DNA from: Cordia subcordata
Taxonomy: Eukaryota; Streptophyta; Magnoliopsida; Boraginales; Cordiaceae
Direction: 5' to 3'
Length of the DNA stretch: 64,000 nt
NCBI GenBank assembly: GCA_028554755.1
Contig: JAPTOF010000003.1
Location: forward strand, 24,530,001-24,594,000
Shown: piece after piece, positions 1 to 11,700 of the stretch
Numbering within the stretch: the first letter of the stretch is position 1
Layout of the letters: each line of letters opens with the position of its first letter
Translations under genes and position numbers: made by a program
Notes under the pieces: generated by a model
What the model was told of the DNA's origin: nothing
Seen by the model: the letters and a program-made list of their open reading frames with translations, nothing else
The model's database searches: none

Positions 1-2
1 TG

Positions 3-110
3 GCCCCGGGAGTATATGCACAATTTGATGATGCCTCTAAAGTCGTGGATTTAAGAAATCACATTGCTAGGCAAAGCGCCCTCATTAAATTGGTCTCTAT
101 TGTTTTATAG
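3..110 (+). other. Possible 3' scrap of a protein-coding gene at the window edge
   Basis: The third forward frame is open from the first complete codon to a TAG at 108-110, giving 35 residues that begin APGVYAQFDDASKVVDLRN. The composition is protein-like, and base composition drops sharply to AT-rich repeat sequence from about position 80. The last dozen residues may therefore already be read from an inserted repeat. I do not recognise the family. The frame is short enough to be open by chance, and the 5' part lies outside the window. It could be the last exon of a gene entering from the left, or a gene broken by the repeat at 80-240. Confidence 0.25.
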
Positions 111-240
111 TACTTAAAATTAGTCATTAATATTTCATAACATAATTAAACTAGTCTCTAATATATAGTTTTTAAACAAAGATAGTCAATTTTATTCATA
201 TTATTTGAAAAACATTCATATTATTAATGTTACTAATTCT
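80..240. repeat. Fragment of an AT-rich repeat related to 55700-56180
   Basis: The segment repeats short phrases such as aaattagtcattaatatttc and aaactagtctctaatat. These resemble the units of the long inverted repeat at 55700-56180 (for example attagtccttattatttt). It looks like one partial arm. Ends are not defined. Confidence 0.35.
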
Positions 241-2176
241 GTCAAGTATAAATCTTTCATAATGAAAGCAAAAAGGGATAACACGAGTTATTTTTCCCTT
301 TCTTCAATTAGAAATATCGTCTATCCCATTCCCTACATATAATATTGGAGTAAATTGAGAAAATGTTTAGGTTGTGAGTATTAATTTATTAACTATGAGT
401 AAATTGCTATGGATCACTCTTTTGATTTTTTATAAGTGTATGCTCTCATAAAATAAAAAACCCTCCTCATAATCTCCTTGTTTTCATATTCACTGGAAAT
501 AGGATGATGGTTGTTTAGACGAAGAAAGACATATACTTATTTTCAATAGTTACAGAAGAATTATGAAAAAAAAAAAATATACCCCAAAATGGTGGTTTGG
601 AAAATAATAGGAGAATACAGAGCAATTTATCCTTTAACTACGCTACTCATTCTTTAATTTTTAACAGACTTTTAGGACAAGAACTAGTTAAAGATAAATT
701 TCCAAGCCATTATAATGCTTATGATGAAGGACTCATCTTTCTTTTCTTTTTACACCTCCCCTCCCCTTTCTTGAGTTTTCAGAAATGACCTTGATCCATA
801 ATATCCAACTTTTCCAGCAAAGTTCTATCTTCCATCAAAATAAATATATTTCGCCAGCTCAAGCTTCTAGTGACTCTTGTAGCTTAATTCAAATTTCTTT
901 GTGTGCCAAACAACAACTTACGAAGAGAGAAGAATCCTCTTGAAGATCTGCTGTGGGATAAAATAATGTCTAAAATGTGGAAATTTCTTAAAATAGAAAA
1001 TGGTCAAATGCAGCATATGCACTAGCAGATAAGGAGCAAATTCCGGAGGCATTGTTTGAAAGAAAAAGAAAATAGCTGTTTCACTAAGGGATGGTTTGAA
1101 TTGACTATTTTTTCATGAAAAATTAATTCTTTTTGAAAGAAAAAAGGCAAATCCTTTTTGCATAAGTGCTTGGATTAGATTAAAAAAAAATGAAGCTCTA
1201 AAAAAATTAATCTCAAATTTTTTCATTAGTCAAAAAATTGAACTTTTTTAAAATGTACATTTAAAAAAAAAAAAAAGGCCTATCTAAACTAGTTCTAAAA
1301 CAGTTTGAAGATCCCTTTAACTCTGGCCTTAAAAAATGTGGTCCTGGTCATTCTGTTGAAAAAGAAAAGGTAGAAGCAAAGAAAATGTCATCTAGTCAAT
1401 ATTGGTATCCTCTTCTTTTTTACTTTTTGGTGTCCAAATATTGGTATCCTCTTACTGCAAAGAATATTGTTAGCGTGGTTGAGTTAAATATTCTTAATTT
1501 TTGACTAGAAGTGTTTTTTTTTTTTAGTTCAAGGTAACTGCCAAATTTTCGATCAAGTGTCCGAGTATGTAAAATTTGTTTAGACAAATTAATCTTATGA
1601 TCTTTCATGTTTCTACTCGGGAAAGAAATATAAAATTGTAATCTATTATACAAAGTCGAAATTTTTTTACTTTTGTCATTTTACATCATGCATGTGATAG
1701 ATGCCACTACAATAGGTACAATCTCATAATAATGCAACGTAAAGTCATTTCCATCCCATCATAGACCAGACGTATTGAATCAGGATTCGAAAAGTCAAAA
1801 AATAAATAAATAAATAAAATAATGTTGTTATTAACGTTTGATTGAATATATATTCAAGCGCAAGGTAATGAAGTGGTCGTCGAAAGCCTAACTAAATTAT
1901 GCATTAATTTTTTCTACGTGTTGAAAACGCCGAAACAAGACTTGGCACATTTCAATTCATTTGACTGGCTGCTTAACTTCTTTGAAATTCAAACCTTACA
2001 ATTACGCTTGCCCATCAAATTCAACCTTATTCCCAAAATTTCCAGCAACCATTAATTATCTGACATGGTTCTTTTTGTTCATGTATTTCAGTAAACATAG
2101 AGGAGAAAAAAAAAAGTGAGAGAAAAAAGAATAAGCCGAGCTGAAAAGAAAGTTTTCAATAAGTGTGATCGCTAAC
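241..2176. other. Intergenic, upstream of the DUF7392-like gene
   Basis: AT-rich sequence with homopolymer runs. The only defined element is the MITE at 1088-1295. Short open frames such as 597-788 have no recognisable motif. The last 80 bases before the start codon at 2177 are purine-rich (agaggagaaaaaaaaaagtg) and probably belong to the 5' leader. A possible 3' splice site (tatttcag) lies just before them, so the leader may contain an intron. Confidence 0.5.
1088..1295. mobile_element. Tourist-like MITE (family T1, copy 1)
   Basis: About 208 bp, flanked on both sides by TAA (1085-1087 and 1296-1298). The left end gggatggtttgaattgac is inversely related to the right end, and the interior is T/A-rich with hairpin character. 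It belongs to the same family as 36834, 46089, 49837, 53328, 54657 and 54881. TAA/TTA duplications with GGGC-type ends are typical of PIF/Harbinger (Tourist) MITEs. Confidence 0.7.
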
Positions 2177-3861
2177 ATGGCATGTTTTTTGCCTTTCAGT
2201 AGCAAGAATTTGGATATAACTTTTTTCACATTCAGGCCAACTGTAGTACTTGTGGATGATCTTGTCGAGGCTTTGAGACATTTCTGTTTATTGTGTGCTG
2301 AGAATCTTGGTTGTGTTCATAGTGCCATTTTCCGAAGCATCCATGGTAGTATGGTAAACCTTCATATCTGCATACTGTTTATTTGTTTTCTACTTTTCGG
2401 GTTCTCATCCTTCTCGTAACATATAATGTTAAAAGAGAGATCTAATGATTGAGAGTCCTGTAGGTGATTCATTATAATTGCACGAAAAATATTATAATGT
2501 TATGAAAGGATCCAGATCCTGTGTTTATGTACTTTTATATTCTCTGAGGTCTCCCTTCTTTTCTGTTATGTGATTCTCTTTTCTCTGGACGCAGATTATA
2601 TGGTATGGAGCATGGTTAAAGGGCTCTTACGAAAGAAAGGAGTCACTCAATGCAGCACTTGTAAGTTGGATGGTTTCTGATGTGGATTCTGTTGTATTAA
2701 ATTTGGATTTTGTAACCTAAGATTAATATTTATTTTTTGAGGCAATTGAAGCTCTGAACGTTTGTCTTCATAATTTTAATTGTTTGTAGTTTTGATTTTG
2801 AGGAATTAGAGCCTTGCGGATTTAGGGAAATTAATCTAGACGCTCTCGCTTCCTGAATATGCCGTGAATTTGGGGCGCTACATTGTTTGTAGCATAACTT
2901 CTAACTATTGGCAGCAGAATCATTAGTCTTTTCCATTTTTATGCAGCCGATTACTTTGTTTCCGCGAAAGTGTATTTTACATCCCGATTCAATGGAGTGG
3001 AAAGCTCTGCGGATGGTGCCAATTTGATAGAATAGAGTCTGATTCAGACTGTCTAGGTTGAATCGATACTACGTGAGGGATGTATGAACATAATTTCACT
3101 CAAGACTATAATGGGGACAAGAAAAATAGTACGATACGTATAATATTTTTTCTCTTTCTAGCCTCATAATAAAATATTTTAAATACATTGATTTTTTTAG
3201 ATCTGTCATGAACTATGCGCAATGTGACAAACTACATTAAAGACTTTTGGATAATTCAAGCATGAAATTGTTTGAAATAAACCTGTGGAAACACTACTTT
3301 TTCGATTGTTGTTCACAATTATATGGTCCTTATGATTTGCAGCTACCAATGTTGAACGAAGTATTAAGCATGGCCATCTTAATTGATCACTGCTTCCTGG
3401 ATGCATATGCTGGAGCATCAAGAGATGGAGCACCAGCAGCAAAACTGTGCAATGGTGACACCATATCCATGTACTCAGCTACCCCCTCTTCAGATGACAT
3501 AACTGACAAAGTCTCCTACGCAAACTTAGCCATATTCAAGAGCCATTTCCTAGCCATGAACGGTTCGAAGGCCGGGGCTTGTCTGAAATCGCGGAGCAGC
3601 CAGAGAATCATCGGTCTCTGCGTGTGGAAATCGCTCCAGCTCTGCTACTCGTACATTCTGAACTCGGATTACAGGAAGACGGTTCTGCCTTACCTGGATG
3701 GACTTCAGATTGATGTCAAGTACGATATCTTTAGAGTTGTATATGTCAGTGGGGAAAACGTTGTTGATTCTCAGTTGTGCTCACATTACAGAGTTTTGCA
3801 GAATGAAGTTGACAAAGAAGTTTTTGAAGTAGCCCAGGATGTAAAAAGAATTGCAGGGTAG
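2177..3861 (+). CDS. Plant protein of unknown function, DUF7392-like
   Basis: Three exons are phase-consistent: 2177-2353, 2595-2660 and 3343-3861, all with GT-AG introns, encoding 253 residues. I chose the ATG at 2177 because it starts MACFLPF and leads straight into the conserved core. Readable blocks are VVLVDDLVEALRHF, ENLGCVHSAIF and IWYGAW (exons 1-2), then LSMAILIDHCFLDAYAG and YRKTVLPYLDGLQIDVKYD (exon 3). I remember these blocks from a plant-only family annotated as DUF7392 with no known function. No signal peptide or membrane segment is apparent, so the protein is probably soluble. Introns are 241 and 682 bp. No frameshift or internal stop was seen. The family name rests on memory; the exon structure is read directly and is firmer. 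Confidence 0.8.
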
Positions 3862-4119
3862 TGAATAAGTATTCAGAATGTTGATAGAATAGGGCCTGAG
3901 ACCATATGCCGTATTCTCTTTTCTTCTAGCTAGAAATTCGAAAGATGTAGACAATTCAAGGATGCACATATTTACTGATCTCTTGTAGCATACAGTATTC
4001 AAGAAATGATTCGTGTATGCTTATGGAATTGAGATTTCAATATCATTGCCAAAATTCTGCTAATCAGCCTTTCTTTATGGTCATATAGGGATTCATATAA
4101 TGTTACGAAAAATATTTAA

Positions 4120-4239
4120 AGTCTGTTCAGCTTTGCTTATTCTGGGCCTTATAAACCCCAATAGTAAAACGTTGTTAAAGTAAATGTTTTTATTGTTAGG
4201 GTTTATAAGCCCCAAAATAAGCAAAGCCAAATAGACTCT
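4120..4239. mobile_element. Small hairpin MITE (family T2, copy 1, degenerate)
   Basis: About 120 bp. The left half (gctttgcttattctgggcc) and right half (ccccaaaataagcaaagcc) are inverted repeats around a short loop. The left flank is TTA but the right flank is TTG, so the duplication has decayed. Same family as 5361, 35321 and 51829. Confidence 0.6.
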
Positions 4240-5360
4240 TGGTATTTTTGAACTGATAATACAATTCAGGGATGGTCCAAATCTTAAAAATAGCTCTAAT
4301 ATTAACAAGAATAAAGGAGTCCACAGAAAGGATCGTGCATGTGCATACTCTTAATTAAAGTCATAGTTTCTTTTTTTTTTTTCTTTTTTCTTGGAAAAGA
4401 GTTAGAATTATTAATATACAGGGTTGTTAAACTAAATAACACAATGATTTTTTTATGCCTTTTAAATTTTTGACACTTTTTTTTTTTTAATTTCTAGGCC
4501 TCAGGTCCCCTAGATAACAATAATCACCTTCAATTAGCTATAAATGCATTCCACGAATAACACAGCTGAATAGGCATTTATTGTGAAGAAATCACTCTAC
4601 AATGCAGACCCGTGGTATGAGAAAACGCTTTGAGCCCAATATCTCACTTCTGAAAGTGATTCATAGTTTCAACTACTCGATCTATCCTCTAATTTTTTAT
4701 TTAATAATGAAAATATGTGTATTTAAGTAGAAACATTGTGATATTTACTTCCTGTTTCGATCTATTAATTTAATTATGGACTTATACATTTTTGGTCAAT
4801 TAACTAAACTTAATATGTTAACGACTTAATAATATAACTTTCTCTATTATAGCGACTTGTTTTTTTTCCTCTTTTCTTATTGGCTAAAGGGCCCAATCTG
4901 GAATAGGGGAAAAAGAAAGAAAGAAAGAAACTTTGTTAATAAATTTTTGCTGTGTTGTGACGTTTTGCTGGCAGTTTCATCAAGGTCGGTGGTCGTAGAT
5001 TTTCTGATGCTGCAAGTCAATGAAATAGAAATGGTCAAACTTCGTAAGCAAATTAGTCTACGCAGGCGATCTTTCCCGATGGCTACGATTTTCAAAGAAA
5101 TCGGCCACACCCACCCCACATGGAGTCAACTGTGTCAAGGCCATCAAAACGACATGCCTGCCTAGCCTAATTACCACGTCGGTGGTGACCGAGGTTTCAT
5201 GCGGTACGATGACGACGAGAATGCGTTAATATATTCAAACATGAAACACATGGAAGTTGACTTGGTACGGCATTGATCAGATTAACTGGGGATGGAGAAG
5301 GAATGTTTTTCTATTTTATTTATACCAAGTTCAAAATGATTTTTTTTTCTATTTTATTTA

Positions 5361-5480
5361 GAGGTTGTTTGGCTAAGCTTATTTGGAGCCTGTAAGTTAT
5401 AAATAGTTAAAAAGTATGTGAGGATATATTTCTTTTATGTACTTATATAAGCAGCAAAAATAAGGGTGCCAAACATACTC
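5361..5480. mobile_element. Small hairpin MITE (family T2, copy 2)
   Basis: 120 bp starting gaggttgtttggctaagctt and ending with the inverted counterpart ccaaacatactc. It is flanked by TTA at 5358-5360 and 5481-5483. This size, duplication and TGTTTGGC-type end fit a Tourist-like MITE. Confidence 0.7.
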
Positions 5481-6412
5481 TTATACAAGTTCAATTCCTT
5501 CTTTTGTGGGGATATATGACAATTTCATAGTTTGTGGAAATAATACAAATGGGCTTTTCCAAAGGAATTAATAAATGACTTGAAGGATTGGCTTTTCTAC
5601 ACCAAACAGCATGAACTGAAAAAGCAGGAATTACCAATTAGTTCAGAACATTTAATTCTCCATTGCCATTAATAGAAAATTAAAGTGTTGTGAATTGAAT
5701 ATATGAATTTATTGAACTATTAATATAGGATAGAATGTTTTAAACTCTTTTCCTTTTTCTTTCAAAAAGGAGATATTTATAACGCAAAGATTTTTCACAC
5801 TTTTATTTGTGATCTTCTCTAATATCTCCTCCAATTATCTATGTTTAACTATTAACTTACATATTGTAAAAATTTAATAGGTTTAAAATATATAAATCTC
5901 TTTCGGAGTATATGATGTGTCTTAATATTTTGTAATAAATTCCACTATTTTGCATGCGTTACATATGTTAAAGTGATTAAAGTGATATATTTTATAAATT
6001 ATTTGATGCAGTCTCGTTCAAGCGAGAGAAATATGTTTTAGAGGCTTATAAGAGCAATTTACAAAATATTCTAGACAATTAAAGTTAAAGGTTGCAATTA
6101 TAATTTGACTTGGGCTGGGTTAATGAAAAAGTGTCAAATATATGGATCATACACCAATTCTTAAAAGAAAGCAAGGAACTTTTGGCCATTCTTGCAAAGA
6201 AAATTGTTGGTGGACCCAATATGACAAGTGGTTTTTGTGTTATGTTTTGAAATGCATGTGGCTTTAGTGTTATTTTTGAAAAGATTTTTTCTGCAATACC
6301 ACTTTTGGTATTTTGCTCAAAACTCTTATTTTTAGAAGTCCAAATAATGTAATTCTTGAGCTATTGGATTCTTAAGAAGGTCCAAATTCAAGAGAGATCA
6401 AGGCAAAACATT

Positions 6413-6604
6413 AGCCGCAACATGTTCAGAAAGTTCTTGTTATCTGCTAGGTACATTTTGATATTTTAGACATTAATTTTTACTACAAATATCTAAATTA
6501 CGTGATTTAGCCACAACATGTTCAGAAAGTTCTTGTTATCTGCTAGGTACATTTTGATATTTTAGACATTAATTTTTACTACAAATATCTAAATTACGTG
6601 ATTT
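6413..6604. repeat. 96-bp tandem duplication
   Basis: Two nearly identical units, 6413-6508 and 6509-6604, both beginning agcc(g/a)caacatgttcag and ending acgtgattt. I see only one difference between them (g/a in the fifth base), which points to a recent duplication. No coding potential. Confidence 0.9.
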
Positions 6605-6817
6605 TTGTTGCTATCAAAAGTTAATTCTTAAAATTAAATGCATACCTTCTTCATAAGTAGATTGAACATGTTACAGTTTCATTCTCATCCTCCGGTAAGG
6701 AAACATGTTAGAAAGAAATTTCACTTCACCACAATGAGTCATATGCACAATTGATGCAAACACCCAACATTAGAAAAGAGTGTCTTGTACACCATGCCTC
6801 GAGGCTAATTTCTTTTT

Positions 6818-8201
6818 AGGGTAAATAGCACCATACCCTCCTGTGATTAGTCATAAATGTATAGTTAGTCCCTATTATTTAAAAATAGGCACCGAAACCC
6901 CCTATCATCTTCAAAAATAAAAGCGCATATGCCCTATTTGTTAACTTCGTTTGTTTTAGTTAACAGAAAATACAAAAAGACTTATATACTCTTTATATAA
7001 ATACAATACTTATACAACCTTTTTTCTATTTTTAAACAAAATTACCTCCTCCTCCTCTGCTCCTTCCCTTAACCAAAACCTTATCCACATAAAACACAAC
7101 AACACCGCTGCCTTTCACCAACCAACAACAACAGTATCACCACCTTCTACCAACAACGGCAACAAATGGTGTGCAGTTTAGATCTGTCATCAAATCAAAA
7201 TCTAATCCTAGATAGACGACTAGGATATTTTAGCTGCCTTTCCTTTTTCTTTTTTTTTTTGAAAAATTACTCAAGACGACACAAGTACATAAATGAAATT
7301 ACTGATTGAGCTTAGAAGGAAGAGGTCCGTGCAATTTCATCTATTGAAACCTAATAGACTCGTGAAAGAAAGGTTGGTGTAATTATCCACGGAATCTCGT
7401 TGTTAAGATTACGCTATTTATGGGGACAACTACACCCAAGAACAAAGAAGAAGTTGAGAGATGAAATTTATGCTTGATGATTAACATAGTTAAATTATCT
7501 ACATAGAGATGGTATGCACAAAAAACCTGTCTCATGTCATTATTCTCCCAGTGAGGTTCCCAATCACACTTTTCTTAGCCTTCTCGCTAAAATTTGTCTC
7601 TTGCTATGAGAATCAGCCAAGGATTAATATTTTTTGAGTATCTATTTTCCTTATTAATTGGATTGCTTCTGATTGTAACACATCTCTGCCTTTTCATGCA
7701 TATGTTGTTTGTATATGATATGTATCATGAGTGGTGTGGTGGTGTAGGGAGGTGAGACGGTAGCTACAATAAGAGGAGATAGTGGTGGTGTGATGGGTGG
7801 TGGTAGAAAAGGTTTTTTTTTTTTTCTTCTTTTTTTCATTATAATGGTAATATTTACCCGTGACAACAAAATTAAAAACAATGTTATTTGTAGTTTAGTT
7901 GGTTAGATGCTTATAATTTTAATCCAAGGTCAAAGGTTTAAATCTTTTCCCCTACAAATAATTTTTGAAAAAGAAGGGCCATTTTTTATCAAAATTAAGT
8001 TTGTCACATAAAAAAGAAAACCAGTTGCAATTTACGCGAGTATAGCTCCTACTCACCGTTAAATGTAACAGATTTTTTGACCGAAGGAATTATTGTACTT
8101 TATTTTTGGGGACGATAGAGAGGTTTGATGTCTATTTTTAAAGATAAGGGCTAATTATACATTTATGATTAATTACATGATATTACGATATCATTTACCC
8201 T
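6818..8201. mobile_element. Non-autonomous DNA transposon with long terminal inverted repeats (MULE-like)
   Basis: About 1.38 kb. The left end (agggtaaatagcaccatac) and the following hundred or so bases match the reverse complement of the right end at about 8090-8201. Shared blocks include catcataaatgta-type sequence and (a)ttaaaaatag(g/a)ca. Flanks are T-rich (ttcttttt and ttttttatt), so a target duplication cannot be fixed. No transposase frame is present. Long terminal inverted repeats with no coding interior fit Mutator-like derivatives, but the superfamily is inferred. A tRNA-like relic lies inside at 7886-7959. Confidence 0.6.
7886..7959 (+). other. Degenerate tRNA-like sequence inside the MULE-like element
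   Basis: 74 bases with a 7-bp acceptor-like pairing (atttgta with tacaaat), a D-arm-like phrase tttagttggttagatgc, and a T-arm in which aaagg pairs with ctttt around a 7-base loop tttaaat. Four extra cytosines separate the T-arm from the 3' acceptor strand and the anticodon arm is poor, so it cannot be a working tRNA. It is best read as a decayed tRNA gene or the head of an old tRNA-derived SINE. Confidence 0.4.
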
Positions 8202-8344
8202 TTTTTTATTCGAAAGAAAAACATTCCCATGACGTTTTTTCATTTTACTTTATTTTGTTTTGTTTTTGTGTAGGAGGGAGGGTTGAAATAAGTGGCCCCT
8301 TTGTTTGTAGACGGCTATATATACAAGTAAAAAGGTGGATTCTT

Positions 8345-8694
8345 GCCCCTAGGGGCATAGGTGAGTTGGTAAGTGGCCAGATGACTGGGGTGGAGACACT
8401 CCGACAACGCGGGTTCGAGTCCGTGTGGTGGCAGTACCCTGCTGAAATATTGTGGGGGCTGCTGCTGGATTTCGAAACCCGTTGGTCTTCTCCCTGGCAG
8501 GGCTGCCACTCATGCACATCTCTGTTTAACATCCCACCTGGTCATGGAGCCTCTGTCTCTGTTTAACATCCCACCTGGTCATGGAGCCTCTGGTCAGATG
8601 AGAAAGGGGTTCACCCCTGGTTAATTCTTTGCTAAAAAAAAAAGCTCAATTCTTTTCGACAAAAAAAAAAGTTGATTCTTCCGACAAAAAAAAA
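8345..8694 (+). mobile_element. tRNA-derived SINE, copy 1
   Basis: The element starts gcccctaggggcataggtga. It has a Pol III A box (gtgagttggtaagtgg, 8361-8376) and B box (gggttcgagtcc, 8411-8422), a GC-richer body, and an A-rich tail. A 15-bp target duplication aaaaggtggattctt lies at 8330-8344 and 8695-8709. Compared with the other two copies it carries a 37-bp internal tandem duplication (8520-8593). The tail is interrupted twice by short echoes of the target site (aattctt, gttgattctt) between A-runs. Open frames across it on both strands are not genes. Confidence 0.9.
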
Positions 8695-8709
8695 AAAAGG
8701 TGGATTCTT

Positions 8710-11700
8710 TACCGAATGAACGTTGCTATCAAATTATTGGATGGGCGGGCATAAATGGCCTTTGGTTTGAAGCCCTAGAGGCATTTAAGAGAGATTAGTA
8801 GCTTTATCCTAGGGTGTTGGTTTCTGTGATCACATGGTCATGGATTAAACATTTCATTGTGCCAACTGATTATTGCCAAAATTGTGATGCCCCTTGGAAT
8901 GAGAGATCATGCACGGATGAATAATTTTTTCCATGGAAAAAGAAAATGCACTTCGAACCAAAAAGGAAAAAGAAAAGTGCATTGCACGTTGAAGTACACT
9001 GTAATCTACACCTTTCGAAACAAAATAAGAAAAAAATCTACAAACGCCTACCCTAGCCTTTTTTTTTCCCATTTTATAAACACCAATCTTTGACCTTAAA
9101 TAAAGATTTATTTACGTTAAAAACTCAAAAAAAATTACAACACAATTAATGAAAGTCTTTTTTTTAGTCATTTTAATTAATACTATTATTTTTTAACACA
9201 TATTTACTAAACATATTAGTAACTTACAAATATATATCATCCAACTATTTTTCTAGCTTCTTGTTTATCACTTATGATTAGCAGCCTTCAATTTATAAGC
9301 ACTAGCTACTTACAGTTTCCGAGCAAGGGTCAGGGTCCGAGGGGCATATTAATCTATAATTTTTTGTATAGATTAAAAGTAATTATAAAATATATACTAA
9401 TTAATATAATAATGACATCTTAATGTGCATACAAAATACATAAATAGCTACTATTATTATAAATAAAACAAGATTTCGTAATAGTTTTTTAATATAACCT
9501 CATATTTTAAAATCGTTGAATGTTTTATATACTCTTTACTCTTTATGTTATTATCAGTCATTTATTGTCGTTATTTTTTATATTCATCTCTTCATTTATT
9601 TCTATTTTTATTATTACTTACATATATTTTTTTCCATTTCTTTGGTTAAAAACTCCAAAAAAAAAAAATCCTTGATAACAATCATAAGTAGCTGCATCCT
9701 CATCACAAAGAGATGAACGCCGTATGATTTGACTTCTCATTACAAAAAAAAAAAAAGGAAAACATGTATTAATTCTTTTTAAATAACCGGGGGTCCGGGG
9801 GAAGCGAAGGTGGCTCCATCTGGCTGCTTATAAGTTTTTCTACATCTTTTACCTTTGAATGTTCTATAAATTTTAACAAAATAATAGAAAGTATCCAAAA
9901 AATGATAATAATAATGAGATATATTTCCATATATTTCTTTTTTTGTTTTTGGACAAAGAAGTTCATTGAAAACAACAACTCAAAAACAAAATTTAGCCAA
10001 TTCCACATGGGAATTGGCCTTTGATTAGAAGCGCATTCAAAGGGCGTGGAACAATGCCAGTCCAGTTGCAAGCTAATTTCCTACGAGACATTTCTTTGCA
10101 ATTCAATCCACTAGTTTAATTGTCATTCTTCTAATGAGCTGGAATTGAATCTCATCAATTTCAGGACTTCTTTGATATCCTCTATTATAAGGATAGTGTT
10201 TCACGATCCGATATTCCTATACTAGGCTATTGCTTTGAAAACGACGTCAACTCCCGTAAAAGAAATGTGGGTTCCAGTTCTGATGGCTTTACTAGCCATA
10301 TGGTGGATTAAGTGATGAACTTTAGACAATTGGGATCAGGTTTAGGCTGTATATCTCATCGGCTTAAAACGTATTAACAATCAATAAATTCCTGACCAAA
10401 AAAAGAGAGAAAAAGAAAAACGTATTTAATAAGGTTATTCATTTCGATGCAAGTGAAAGGAAGGCGTCACATTATAGAATTCAGAACTCTTTCCTGATTT
10501 CACTGACACAAGTCATTCACTCATCATTCATACTTATCGTATAATTAATACCAAGGCCTTGGTTTAAGTGTACATAAAGTATCTTTGACTGCATTCCAAA
10601 AATAACTTTGAGGAAAATGCTTATATTTGCCGTACACGTATAGACACATTTTACGGTATATTTTCTTTTGAAATAAGAAATTATAAAGATAAAGATGGAG
10701 TAGTTGCCTTCATTGCGTTTAAAAATCGTGAAAACCCCTGCGAGGAATTGGAGTAACTTGATGAAACTATAGTTTAAACAATTAACGAAATCTACCCACA
10801 AAAAAAAAAAGTCATATTCAAATACAATTCAAAAAGATTAGTACCGTGGTGGAATATTTAGAGCGTGAATGATTTGAAATTATATAATTTTTTTTGTCTT
10901 TAGTAAAAAAGAATAAAAACAAAAAGAAAAAAATGCATACGGTACAAACAATTGGTGGCGAGATTATAGGAGGCACTATAGCCAGAATACTAATAATTAA
11001 ACGAGGGACAAAGCTGAAGCGTGACTCACGGCACCATATAGCATGTCCTATCTCAACGCAAACGTTCTTATTGGTCTACTAATCAGGTTGTCTTACCTTT
11101 TGTGCTCATTCTCGTATCTAAATTATATATTAAAGCACAACCGTTGCACTATAGTGTGTGTATATATATATATATATTTTTTTTGGTTAAGCTACGTTGT
11201 GATATATCACATATTTTATATTATTACACATCCCACTTGAAAGAAAAAATGTATTAGTACTGATTAAATTTATATATGGTAAAAGATCAATAAATTTAAT
11301 GTGGTAGAGGTGTTTTTATTAATTAAAATAGTACTTAATTTATTTTGAGAATTATATTTATTAATTGATAAAAATTTTATTAAGGGAGGAAAAATTAAAC
11401 GACATGATGACACGCGGTATAGCTAAATCAAACATGGATTCTACTTTATATACTAGCTTTTTACCCCGTGCCCTACATGGGGTGAGTTTTGCAATAATCT
11501 TAAAAATAAGATTATTTGTTATTTATAAGTAATGAACATTAATAAGAATTATAAATTAAAAGAAAAAATATATTAGTATAGATATAGATTTTTAATATTA
11601 TATTATATTCTATAAATATCGAAATTCATGCGTAGCACAGAAAGACACTCTAGCTGTTATAATATAATAAGAAAAATGTAATAATATTAAATTGACAATT

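Larger units (their letters stand above)
3862..6412. other. Intergenic, downstream of the DUF7392-like gene
   Basis: It contains the probable 3' UTR of the upstream gene and two small MITEs (4120-4239 and 5361-5480). The rest is AT-rich. The forward frame at 4857-5165 contains no motif I recognise and was not called as a gene. Confidence 0.5.

Noticed and set aside
2165..2176. GTG start upstream of the DUF7392-like gene
   Set aside because: A GTG start is not expected in a plant nuclear gene; the in-frame ATG at 2177 is the better start.
4857..5165. 102-codon forward frame and overlapping minus-strand frame
   Set aside because: No motif, no upstream gene structure and mutually overlapping frames on both strands; probably chance in a GC-richer patch.
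8345..8425. Possible functional tRNA gene at the head of SINE copy 1
   Set aside because: A and B boxes are present but no acceptor stem closes, the sequence continues into a SINE body, and it is flanked by target duplications.
8165..8566. 133-codon forward frame and overlapping minus-strand frames
   Set aside because: They are read-through of SINE copy 1; the same applies to frames at 13571-13849 and 40821-41231 over copies 2 and 3.
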